Source of the DNA: Toxonevra muliebris | Taxonomy: Eukaryota; Arthropoda; Insecta; Diptera; Pallopteridae | Reading direction: 5' to 3' | NCBI GenBank assembly: GCA_963691655.1 | Contig: OY829326.1 | Coordinates: 15,302,878 to 15,366,877 of the forward strand | Length of the DNA stretch: 64,000 bases | Notes under the pieces: generated by a model | What the model was told of the DNA's origin: nothing | The model's input: only the letters and a program-made list of their open reading frames with translations | Database searches by the model: none | Translations under genes and position numbers: made by a program | Shown here: piece after piece, positions 52,295 to 63,031 of the stretch | How the letters are laid out: each line of letters begins with the position of its first letter | Position numbering within the stretch: position 1 is the stretch's first letter

Positions 52295-55042
52295 CGTCTT
52301 CTCCCCTATAGAAAAGGTGTCTGCGACAGTATAAAATGTCTTCTCCCCTATAGAAAAGGTGTCTCCGACAGTATAAAACGTCTTCTCCCCTATAGAAAAG
52401 GTGTCTCCGACAGTATAAAATGTCTTCTCCCCTATAGAAAAGGTGTCTCCGACAGTATAAATCGTCTTCTCTCTTATAGAAAAGGTGTCTCCGACAGTAT
52501 AAAACGTCTTCTCTCCTATAGAAAAGGTGTCTCCGACAGTATAAAACGTCTTCTCCCCTATAGAAAAGGTGTCTGCGACAGTATAAAACGTCTTCTCCCA
52601 TATAGAAAAGGTGTCTCCGACAGTATAAATCGTCTTCTCCCCTATAGAAAAGGTGTCTCCGACAGTATAAATCGTCTTCTCCCCTATAGAAAAGGTGTCT
52701 GCGACAGTATAAACCGTCTTCTCCCCTATAGAAAAGGTGTCTCCGACAGTATAAAACGTCTTCTCCCCTATAGAAAAGGTGTCTCCGACAGTATAAATCG
52801 TCTTCTCCCCTATAGAAAAGGTGTCTGCGACAGTATAAAACGTCTTCTCCCCTATAGAAAAGGTGTCTCCGACAGTATAAAACGTCTTCTCTCCTATAGA
52901 AAAGGTGTCTCCGACAGTATAAAATGTCTTCTCCCCTATAGAAAAGGTGTCTCCGACAGTATAAATCGTCTTCTCTCTTATAGAAAAGGTGTCTCCGACA
53001 GTATAAAACGTCTTCTCCCCTATAGAAAAGGTGTCTCCGACAGTATAAATAGTATAAATCGTCTTCTCCCCCATAGAAAAGGTGTCTCCGACAGTATAAA
53101 TCGTCTTCTCCCCTATAGAAAAGGTGTCTGCGACAGTATAAAACGTCTTCTCCCCTATAGAAAAGGTGTCTCCGACAGTATAAATCGTCTTCTCTCTTAT
53201 AGAAAAGGTGTCTCCGACAGTATAAAACGTCTTCTCTCCTATAGAAAAGGTGTCTCCGACAGTATAAAACGTCTTCTCCCCTATAGAAAAGGTGTCTGCG
53301 ACAGTATAAAACGTCTTCTCCCATATAGAAAAGGTGTCTCCGACAGTATAAATCGTCTTCTCCCCTATAGAAAAGGTGTCTCCGACAGTATAAAACGTCT
53401 TCTCCCCTATAGAAAAGGTGTCTCCGACAGTATAAAACGTCTTCTCCCCTATAGAAAAGGTGTCTGCGACAGTATAAAACGTCTTCTCCCATATAGAAAA
53501 GGTGTCTCCGACAGTATAAAACGTCTTCTCCCCTATAGAAAAGGTGTCTCCGACAGTATAAATCGTCTTCTCCCCTATAGAAAAGGTGTCTGCGACAGTA
53601 TAAACCGTCTTCTCCCCTATAGAAAAGGTGTCTCCGACAGTATAAAACGTCTTCTCCCCTATAGAAAAGGTGTCTCCGACAGTATAAATCGTCTTCTCCC
53701 CCATAGAAAAGGTGTCTCCGACAGTATAAATCGTCTTCTCCCCTATAGAAAAGGTGTCTGCGACAGTATAAAACGTCTTCTCCCCTATAGAAAAGGTGTC
53801 TCCGACAGTATAAAACGTCTTCTCTCCTATAGAAAAGGTGTCTCCGACAGTATAAAACGTCTTCTCCCCTATAGAAAAGGTGTCTGCGACAGTATAAAAC
53901 GTCTTCTCCCATATAGAAAAGGTGTCTCCGACAGTATAAAACGTCTTCTCCCCTATAGAAAAGGTGTCTCCGACAGTATAAATCGTCTTCTCCCCTATAG
54001 AAAAGGTGTCTCCGACAGTATAAATCGTCTTCTCCCCTATAGAAAAGGTGTCTGCGACAGTATAAACCGTCTTCTCCCCTATAGAAAAGGTGTCTCCGAC
54101 AGTATAAAACGTCTTCTCCCCTATAGAAAAGGTGTCTCCGACAGTATAAATCGTCTTCTCCCCCATAGAAAAGGTGTCTCCGACAGTATAAATCGTCTTC
54201 TCCCCTATAGAAAAGGTGTCTGCGACAGTATAAAACGTCTTCTCCCCTATAGAAAAGGTGTCTCCGACAGTATAAAACGTCTTCTCCCCTATAGAAAAGG
54301 TGTCTCCGACAGTATAAATCGTCTTCTCTCTTATAGAAAAGGTGTCTCCGACAGTATAAAACGTCTTCTCCTCTATAGAAAAGGTGTCTCCGACAGTATA
54401 AAACGTCTTCTCCCCTATAGAAAAGGTGTCTCCGACAGTATAAATCGTCTTCTCCCCCATAGAAAAGGTGTCTCCGACAGTATAAATCGTCTTCTCCCCT
54501 ATAGAAAAGGTGTCTCCGACAGTATAAAACGTCTTCTCCCCTATAGAAAAGGTGTCTCCGACAGTATAAAACGTCTTCTCCCCTATAGAAAAGGTGTCTG
54601 CGACAGTATAAAATGTCTTCTCCCCTATAGAAAAGGTGTCTCCGACAGTATAAAACGTCTTCTCCCCTATAGAAAAGGTGTCTCCGACAGTATAAATCGT
54701 CTTCTCTCCTATAGAAAAGGTGTCTCCGACAGTATAAATCGTCTTCTCCCCCATAGAAAAGGTGTCTCCGACAGTATAAAACGTCTTCTCCCCTATAGAA
54801 AAGGTGTCTGCGACAGTATAAAACGTCTTCTCCCATATAGAAAAGGTGTCTCCGACAGTATAAATCGTCTTCTCCCCTATAGAAAAGGTGTCTCCGACAG
54901 TATAAATCGTCTTCTCCCCTATAGAAAAGGTGTCTCCGACAGTATAAATCGTCTTCTCCCCTATAGAAAAGGTGTCTGCGACAGTATAAACCGTCTTCTC
55001 CCCTATAGAAAAGGTGTCTCCGACAGTATAAAACGTCTTCTC
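52295..55042. repeat. Higher-order repeat K, copy 1 (2,748 bp)
   Basis: Compared line by line with 55,715-58,462 at a constant offset of 3,420 bp, and no difference was seen. The offset equals 81 monomers of 42 bp plus two 9-bp insertions. The copy starts after an AAAACG/AAATCG difference and ends at CTCTCC/CTCCCC. It contains one 51-bp unit. Such identity in tandem satellite implies a very recent copy event or an assembly duplication. Confidence 0.93.
53044..53094 (+). repeat. 51-bp monomer with 9-bp insertion, copy 1
   Basis: TATAAATAGTATAAATCG shows a duplicated AGTATAAAT (9 bp), followed by the CCCCCATAG variant. In the reverse frame it adds three residues. Copies are at 55,195 and 56,464. 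Confidence 0.95.
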
Positions 55043-55503
55043 TCCTATAGAAAAGGTGTCTCCGACAGTATAAAATGTCTTCTCCCCTATAGAAAAGGTG
55101 TCTCCGACAGTATAAATCGTCTTCTCTCTTATAGAAAAGGTGTCTCCGACAGTATAAAACGTCTTCTCCCCTATAGAAAAGGTGTCTCCGACAGTATAAA
55201 TAGTATAAATCGTCTTCTCCCCCATAGAAAAGGTGTCTCCGACAGTATAAATCGTCTTCTCCCCTATAGAAAAGGTGTCTGCGACAGTATAAAACGTCTT
55301 CTCCCCTATAGAAAAGGTGTCTCCGACAGTATAAATCGTCTTCTCTCTTATAGAAAAGGTGTCTCCGACAGTATAAAACGTCTTCTCTCCTATAGAAAAG
55401 GTGTCTCCGACAGTATAAAACGTCTTCTCCCCTATAGAAAAGGTGTCTGCGACAGTATAAAACGTCTTCTCCCATATAGAAAAGGTGTCTCCGACAGTAT
55501 AAA
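54992..55503. repeat. Partial third copy of repeat K (512 bp)
   Basis: It matches 52,841-53,352 at offset 2,151 bp (51 monomers plus one 9-bp insertion), including the 51-bp unit. From about 55,441 the sequence also matches 53,458 onward at offset 1,983. The switch between offsets marks an exchange point inside the higher-order repeat. Confidence 0.85.
55195..55245 (+). repeat. 51-bp monomer with 9-bp insertion, copy 2
   Basis: Same unit as 53,044, 2,151 bp downstream, inside the partial third copy of repeat K. Confidence 0.95.
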
Positions 55504-55714
55504 ACGTCTTCTCCCCTATAGAAAAGGTGTCTCCGACAGTATAAATCGTCTTCTCCCCTATAGAAAAGGTGTCTGCGACAGTATAAACCGTCTTCTCCCC
55601 TATAGAAAAGGTGTCTCCGACAGTATAAAACGTCTTCTCCCCTATAGAAAAGGTGTCTCCGACAGTATAAATCGTCTTCTCCCCCATAGAAAAGGTGTCT
55701 CCGACAGTATAAAT

Positions 55715-58462
55715 CGTCTTCTCCCCTATAGAAAAGGTGTCTGCGACAGTATAAAATGTCTTCTCCCCTATAGAAAAGGTGTCTCCGACAGTATAAAACG
55801 TCTTCTCCCCTATAGAAAAGGTGTCTCCGACAGTATAAAATGTCTTCTCCCCTATAGAAAAGGTGTCTCCGACAGTATAAATCGTCTTCTCTCTTATAGA
55901 AAAGGTGTCTCCGACAGTATAAAACGTCTTCTCTCCTATAGAAAAGGTGTCTCCGACAGTATAAAACGTCTTCTCCCCTATAGAAAAGGTGTCTGCGACA
56001 GTATAAAACGTCTTCTCCCATATAGAAAAGGTGTCTCCGACAGTATAAATCGTCTTCTCCCCTATAGAAAAGGTGTCTCCGACAGTATAAATCGTCTTCT
56101 CCCCTATAGAAAAGGTGTCTGCGACAGTATAAACCGTCTTCTCCCCTATAGAAAAGGTGTCTCCGACAGTATAAAACGTCTTCTCCCCTATAGAAAAGGT
56201 GTCTCCGACAGTATAAATCGTCTTCTCCCCTATAGAAAAGGTGTCTGCGACAGTATAAAACGTCTTCTCCCCTATAGAAAAGGTGTCTCCGACAGTATAA
56301 AACGTCTTCTCTCCTATAGAAAAGGTGTCTCCGACAGTATAAAATGTCTTCTCCCCTATAGAAAAGGTGTCTCCGACAGTATAAATCGTCTTCTCTCTTA
56401 TAGAAAAGGTGTCTCCGACAGTATAAAACGTCTTCTCCCCTATAGAAAAGGTGTCTCCGACAGTATAAATAGTATAAATCGTCTTCTCCCCCATAGAAAA
56501 GGTGTCTCCGACAGTATAAATCGTCTTCTCCCCTATAGAAAAGGTGTCTGCGACAGTATAAAACGTCTTCTCCCCTATAGAAAAGGTGTCTCCGACAGTA
56601 TAAATCGTCTTCTCTCTTATAGAAAAGGTGTCTCCGACAGTATAAAACGTCTTCTCTCCTATAGAAAAGGTGTCTCCGACAGTATAAAACGTCTTCTCCC
56701 CTATAGAAAAGGTGTCTGCGACAGTATAAAACGTCTTCTCCCATATAGAAAAGGTGTCTCCGACAGTATAAATCGTCTTCTCCCCTATAGAAAAGGTGTC
56801 TCCGACAGTATAAAACGTCTTCTCCCCTATAGAAAAGGTGTCTCCGACAGTATAAAACGTCTTCTCCCCTATAGAAAAGGTGTCTGCGACAGTATAAAAC
56901 GTCTTCTCCCATATAGAAAAGGTGTCTCCGACAGTATAAAACGTCTTCTCCCCTATAGAAAAGGTGTCTCCGACAGTATAAATCGTCTTCTCCCCTATAG
57001 AAAAGGTGTCTGCGACAGTATAAACCGTCTTCTCCCCTATAGAAAAGGTGTCTCCGACAGTATAAAACGTCTTCTCCCCTATAGAAAAGGTGTCTCCGAC
57101 AGTATAAATCGTCTTCTCCCCCATAGAAAAGGTGTCTCCGACAGTATAAATCGTCTTCTCCCCTATAGAAAAGGTGTCTGCGACAGTATAAAACGTCTTC
57201 TCCCCTATAGAAAAGGTGTCTCCGACAGTATAAAACGTCTTCTCTCCTATAGAAAAGGTGTCTCCGACAGTATAAAACGTCTTCTCCCCTATAGAAAAGG
57301 TGTCTGCGACAGTATAAAACGTCTTCTCCCATATAGAAAAGGTGTCTCCGACAGTATAAAACGTCTTCTCCCCTATAGAAAAGGTGTCTCCGACAGTATA
57401 AATCGTCTTCTCCCCTATAGAAAAGGTGTCTCCGACAGTATAAATCGTCTTCTCCCCTATAGAAAAGGTGTCTGCGACAGTATAAACCGTCTTCTCCCCT
57501 ATAGAAAAGGTGTCTCCGACAGTATAAAACGTCTTCTCCCCTATAGAAAAGGTGTCTCCGACAGTATAAATCGTCTTCTCCCCCATAGAAAAGGTGTCTC
57601 CGACAGTATAAATCGTCTTCTCCCCTATAGAAAAGGTGTCTGCGACAGTATAAAACGTCTTCTCCCCTATAGAAAAGGTGTCTCCGACAGTATAAAACGT
57701 CTTCTCCCCTATAGAAAAGGTGTCTCCGACAGTATAAATCGTCTTCTCTCTTATAGAAAAGGTGTCTCCGACAGTATAAAACGTCTTCTCCTCTATAGAA
57801 AAGGTGTCTCCGACAGTATAAAACGTCTTCTCCCCTATAGAAAAGGTGTCTCCGACAGTATAAATCGTCTTCTCCCCCATAGAAAAGGTGTCTCCGACAG
57901 TATAAATCGTCTTCTCCCCTATAGAAAAGGTGTCTCCGACAGTATAAAACGTCTTCTCCCCTATAGAAAAGGTGTCTCCGACAGTATAAAACGTCTTCTC
58001 CCCTATAGAAAAGGTGTCTGCGACAGTATAAAATGTCTTCTCCCCTATAGAAAAGGTGTCTCCGACAGTATAAAACGTCTTCTCCCCTATAGAAAAGGTG
58101 TCTCCGACAGTATAAATCGTCTTCTCTCCTATAGAAAAGGTGTCTCCGACAGTATAAATCGTCTTCTCCCCCATAGAAAAGGTGTCTCCGACAGTATAAA
58201 ACGTCTTCTCCCCTATAGAAAAGGTGTCTGCGACAGTATAAAACGTCTTCTCCCATATAGAAAAGGTGTCTCCGACAGTATAAATCGTCTTCTCCCCTAT
58301 AGAAAAGGTGTCTCCGACAGTATAAATCGTCTTCTCCCCTATAGAAAAGGTGTCTCCGACAGTATAAATCGTCTTCTCCCCTATAGAAAAGGTGTCTGCG
58401 ACAGTATAAACCGTCTTCTCCCCTATAGAAAAGGTGTCTCCGACAGTATAAAACGTCTTCTC
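55715..58462. repeat. Higher-order repeat K, copy 2 (2,748 bp)
   Basis: Partner of 52,295-55,042. Just after its end it has a private GGTGGCTCCGAC change (58,480). The sequence between the two copies (55,043-55,714) is itself built of pieces that match copy 1 at offsets of 2,151 and 1,983 bp. Confidence 0.93.
56464..56514 (+). repeat. 51-bp monomer with 9-bp insertion, copy 3
   Basis: Same unit, 1,269 bp after copy 2 (30 monomers plus 9 bp) and 3,420 bp after copy 1. Confidence 0.95.
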
Positions 58463-60272
58463 CCCTATAGAAAAGGTGGCTCCGACAGTATAAATCGTCT
58501 TCTCCCCCATAGAAAAGGTGTCTCCGACAGTATAAATCGTCTTCTCCCCTATAGAAAAGGTGTCTGCGACAGTATAAAACGTCTTCTCCCCTATAGAAAA
58601 GGTGTCTCCGACAGTATAAAACGTCTTCTCCCCTATAGAAAAGGTGTCTGCGACAGTATAAAATGTCTTCTCCCCTATAGAAAAGGTGTCTCCGACAGTA
58701 TAAATCGTCTTCTCTCTTATAGAAAAGGTGTCTCCGACAGTATAAAACGTCTTCTCCCCTATAGAAAAGGTGTCTCCGACAGTATAAAAGTCTTCTTCCC
58801 TATAAAAAAGGTGTCTCCGACAGTATAAATCGTCTTCTCTCCTATAGAAAAGGTGTCTCCGACAGTATAAAACGTCTTCTCCCCTATAGAAAAAGGTGTC
58901 TCCGACAGTATAAATCGTCTTCTCCCCCATAGAAAAGGTGTCTCCGACAGTATAAAACGTCTTCTCCCCTATAGAAAAGGTGTCTGCGACAGTATAAAAC
59001 GTCTTCTCCCATATAGAAAAGGTGTCTGCGACAGTATAAAACGTCTTCTCCCCTATAGAAAAGGTGTCTCCGACAGTATAAAAGTCTTCTTCCCTATAGA
59101 AAAGGTGTCTCCGACAGTATAAATCGTTTTCTCCCTTATAGAAAAGGTGTCTCCGACAGTATAAATCGTCTTCTCTCCTATAGAAAAGGTGTCTCCGACA
59201 GTATAAATCGTCTTCTCTCCTATAGAAAAGGTGTCTCCGACAGTATAAAACGTCTTCTCCTCTATAGAAAAGGTGTCTCCGACAGTATAAAACGTCTTCT
59301 CCCCTATAGAAGAGGTGTCTCCGACAGTATAAATCGTCTTCTCTCCTATAGAAAAGGTGTCTCCGACAGTATAAAATGTCTTCTCCCCTATAGAAAAGGT
59401 GTCTCCGACAGTATAAATCGTCTTCTCTCTTATAGAAAAGGTGTCTCCGACAGTATAAAACGTCTTCTCCCCTATAGAAAAGGTGTCTCCGACAGTATAA
59501 AACGTCTTCTTCCCTATAGAAAAGGTGTCTCCGACAGTATAAAACGTCTTCTCCCCTATGGAAAAGGTGTCTGCGACAGTATAAAAGTCTTCTTCCCTAT
59601 AGAAAAGGTGTCTCCGACAGTATAAAACGTCTTCTCTCCTATAGAAAAGGTGTCTCCGACAGTATAAAAGTCTTCTTCCCTATAGAAAAGGTGTCTCCGA
59701 CAGTATAAATCGTTTTCTCCCTTATAGAAAAGGTGTCTCCGACAGTATAAATCGTCTTCTCTCCTATAGAAAAGGTGTCTCCGACAGTATAAAACGTCTT
59801 CTCCCCTATAGAAGAGGTGTCTCCGACAGTATAAATCGTCTTCTCTCCTATAGAAAAGGTGTCTCCGACAGTATAAAATGTCTTCTCCCCTATAGAAAAG
59901 GTGTCTCCGACAGTATAAATCGTCTTCTCTCTTATAGAAAAGGTGTCTCCGACAGTATAAATCGCCTTCTCTCCTATAGAAAAGGTGTCTCCGACAGTAT
60001 AAATCGTCTTCTCCCCTATAGAAAAGGTGTCTGCAACAGTATAAAACGTCTTCTCCCCTATAGAAAAGGTGTCTGCGACAGTATAAAATGTCTTCTCCCC
60101 TATAGAAAAGGTGTCTCCGACAGTATAAATCGTCTTCTCTCTTATAGAAAAGGTGTCTCCGACAGTATAAAACGTCTTCTCCCCTATAGAAAAGGTGTCT
60201 CCGACAGTATAAAACGTCTTCTCCCCTATAGAAAAGGTGTCTCCGACAGTATAAAACGTCTTCTCCCCTATG

Positions 60273-61372
60273 GAAAAGGTGTCTGCGACAGTATAAAAGT
60301 CTTCTTCCCTATAGAAAAGGTGTCTCCGACAGTATAAAACGTCTTCTCCCCTATAGAAGAAGTGTCTCCGACAGTATAAATCGTCTTCTTTCCTATAGAA
60401 AAGGTGTCTCCGACAGTATAAAACGTCTTCTCCTCTATAGAAAAGGTGTCTGCGACAGTATAAAACGTCTTCTCCCCTATAGAAAAGGTGTCTCCGACAG
60501 TATAAAACGTCTTCTCCCCTATAGAAAAGGTGTCTCCGACAGTATAAAACGTCTTCTCCCCTATAGAAAAGGTGTCTCCGACAGTATAAAACGTCTTCTT
60601 CCCTATAGAAAAGGTGTCTCCGACAGTATAAAACGTCTTCTCCTCTATAGAAAAGGTGTCTCCGACAGTATAAAACGTCTTCTCCCCTATAGAAAAGGTG
60701 TCTCCGACAGTATAAATCGTCTTCTCCCCTATAGAAAAGGTGTCTGCGACAGTATAAAATGTCTTCTCCCCTATAGAAAAGGTGTCTCCGACAGTATAAA
60801 TCGTCTTCTCCCCTATAGAAAAGGTGTCTGCGACAGTATAAAATGTCTTCTCCCCTATAGAAAAGGTGTCTCCGACAGTATAAATCGTCTTCTCTCTTAT
60901 AGAAAAGGTGTCTCCGACAGTATAAAACGTCTTCTCCCCTATAGAAAAGGTGTCTCCGACAGTATAAAACGTCTTCTCCCCTATAGAAAAGGTGTCTCCG
61001 ACAGTATAAAAGTCTTCTTCCCTATAAAAAAGGTGTCTCCGACAGTATAAATCGTCTTCTCCCCCATAGAAAAGGTGTCTCCGACAGTATAAAACGTCTT
61101 CTCTCCTATAGAAAAGGTGTCTCCGACAGTATAAAACGTCTTCTCCTCTATAGAAAAGGTGTCTCCGACAGTATAAAACGTCTTCTCCCCTATAGAAAAG
61201 GTGTCTGCGACAGTAAAAAAACGTATAAAACGTTTGCTCTACTATAGAAAAGGTGTCTCCGACAGTATAAAACGTCTTCTCCTCTATAGAAAAGGTGTCT
61301 CCGACAGTATAAAACGTCTTCTCCTCTATAGAAAAGGTGTCTCCGACGGTATAAAACGTCTTCTCCCCTATA
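60273..61372. repeat. Tandem module L, copy 1 (about 1.1 kb)
   Basis: It matches 61,373 onward. The offset is 1,100 bp over 60,273-60,632, 1,016 bp over 60,711-61,146 and 974 bp over about 61,150-61,384. So the second copy has lost two monomers and then one. Markers in order are GAAGAAGTG, CTTTCCTATAG, TATAAAAAAGG and the 52-bp unit. Confidence 0.85.
61214..61265 (+). repeat. 52-bp monomer with 10-bp insertion, copy 1
   Basis: The unit begins TAAAAAAACG directly before TATAAAACG, then has the unusual TTTGCTCTACTATAG in place of TCTTCTCCCCTATAG. This is the most divergent unit in the window. Confidence 0.95.
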
Positions 61373-62358
61373 GAAAAGGTGTCTGCGACAGTATAAAAGT
61401 CTTCTTCCCTATAGAAAAGGTGTCTCCGACAGTATAAAACGTCTTCTCCCCTATAGAAGAAGTGTCTCCGACAGTATAAATCGTCTTCTTTCCTATAGAA
61501 AAGGTGTCTCCGACAGTATAAAACGTCTTCTCCTCTATAGAAAAGGTGTCTGCGACAGTATAAAACGTCTTCTCCCCTATAGAAAAGGTGTCTCCGACAG
61601 TATAAAACGTCTTCTCCCCTATAGAAAAGGTGTCTCCGACAGTATAAAACGTCTTCTCCCCTATAGAAAAGGTGTCTCCGACAGTATAAAACGTCTTCTT
61701 CCCTATAGAAAAGGTGTCTCCGACAGTATAAATCGTCTTCTCCCCTATAGAAAAGGTGTCTGCGACAGTATAAAATGTCTTCTCCCCTATAGAAAAGGTG
61801 TCTCCGACAGTATAAATCGTCTTCTCCCCTATAGAAAAGGTGTCTGCGACATTATAAAATGTCTTCTCCCCTATAGAAAAGGTGTCTCCGACAGTATAAA
61901 TCGTCGTCTCTCTTATAGAAAAGGTGTCTCCGACAGTATAAAACGTCTTCTCCCCTATAGAAAAGGTGTCTCCGACAGTATAAAACGTCTTCTCCCCTAT
62001 AGAAAAGGTGTCTCCGACAGTATAAAAGTCTTCTTCCCTATAAAAAAGGTGTCTCCGACAGTATAAATCGTCTTCTCCCCCATAGAAAAGGTGTCTCCGA
62101 CAGTATAAAACGTCTTCTCTCCTATAGAAAAGGTGTCTCCGACAGTATAAAACGTCTTCTCCCCTATAGAAAAGGTGTCTGCGACAGTAAAAAAACGTAT
62201 AAAACGTTTGCTCTACTATAGAAAAGGTGTCTCCGACAGTATAAAACGTCTTCTCCTCTATAGAAAAGGTGTCTCCGACAGTATAAAACGTCTTCTCCTC
62301 TATAGAAAAGGTGTCTCCGACGGTATAAAACGTCTTCTCCCCTATAGAAAAGGTGTCT
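61373..62358. repeat. Tandem module L, copy 2
   Basis: Directly adjacent partner of 60,273-61,372. Private changes include GACATTATAAAATG (about 61,852) and TCGTCGTCTC (about 61,911). Confidence 0.85.
62188..62239 (+). repeat. 52-bp monomer with 10-bp insertion, copy 2
   Basis: Same unit as 61,214 with the same substitutions, 974 bp downstream, within copy 2 of module L. Confidence 0.95.
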
Positions 62359-62449
62359 CCGACAGTATAAAACGTCTTCTCCCCTATAGAAAAGGTGTCT
62401 CCGACAGTATAAAACGTCTTCTCCCCTATAGAAAAGGTGTCTCCGACAG

Positions 62450-62489
62450 TATAAAAGTCTCTTCCCTATAGAAAAGGTGTCTCCGACAG
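62450..62489 (+). repeat. 40-bp monomer, copy 1
   Basis: TATAAAAGTCTCTTCCC is one base shorter than the common AAAAGTCTTCTTCCC 41-mer. This class is seen only here and at 62,868 and 62,992. Confidence 0.93.
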
Positions 62490-62867
62490 TATAAAACGTC
62501 TTCTCCTCTATAGAAAAGGTGTCTCCGACAGTATAAAACGTCTTCTCCCCTATAGAAAAGGTGTCTCCGACAGTATAAATCGTCTTCTCTCCTATAGAAA
62601 AGGTGTCTCCGACAGTATAAAACGTCTTCTCCTCTATAGAAAAGGTGTCTCCGACAGTATAAAACGTCTTCTCCCCTATAGAAAAGGTGTCTCCGACAGT
62701 ATAAAACGTCTTCTCCCCTATAGAAAAGGTGTCTGCGACAGTAAAAAACGTCTTCTCCCCTATAGAAAAGGTGTCTCCGACAGTATAAAACGTCTTCTCC
62801 CCTATAGAAAAGGTGTCTCCGACAGTATAAAACGTCTTCTCCCCTATAGAAAAGGTGTCTCCGACAG

Positions 62868-62907
62868 TATAAAAGTCTCTTCCCTATAGAAAAGGTGTCT
62901 CCGACAG
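62868..62907 (+). repeat. 40-bp monomer, copy 2
   Basis: Same unit as 62,450, 418 bp downstream (ten monomers less 2 bp). Confidence 0.93.
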
Positions 62908-62991
62908 TATAAAACGTCTTCTCCTCTATAGAAAAGGTGTCTCCGACAGTATAAAACGTCTTCTCCCCTATAGAAAAGGTGTCTCCGACAG

Positions 62992-63031
62992 TATAAAAGT
63001 CTCTTCCCTATAGAAAAGGTGTCTCCGACAG
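62992..63031 (+). repeat. 40-bp monomer, copy 3
   Basis: Same unit, 124 bp after copy 2 (three monomers less 2 bp). The three copies suggest a small, recent local spread. Confidence 0.93.

Larger units (their letters stand above)
50171..58787. repeat. Array block 7: stretch free of AAAAGTC 41-mers
   Basis: Satellite only. Between the AAAAGTC 41-mer at about 50,170 and the next at about 58,785 I found no 41-mer of that class. Nearly all units are 42 bp, apart from three 51-bp units and one 22-bp remnant, so the reading register is kept for most of 8.6 kb and very long open frames arise. Markers are CCCATATAG, CCCCCATAG and CTCTCTTATAG monomers. The block contains the 3,420-bp higher-order repeat. 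Confidence 0.85.

Noticed and set aside
51108..58256. 2,382-codon minus-strand frame with period RGEDVLYCRRHLFY
   Set aside because: It is the second open register of the same satellite DNA, fully inside the previous frame. The regular Cys, Arg and His residues come from the repeat, not from a metal-binding design.
48425..58930. 3,501-codon minus-strand open frame as a giant repeat protein
   Set aside because: It consists only of translated satellite, changes reading register several times at monomer indels, overlaps another long frame on the same strand and has no non-repeat domain, signal peptide or credible start.
61201..62471. Plus-strand frames at 61,201-61,437 and 62,175-62,471
   Set aside because: Copies of each other made by module L. 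The lysine-rich start comes from the 52-bp unit, and the rest is the YRKGVSDSIKRLLP register.
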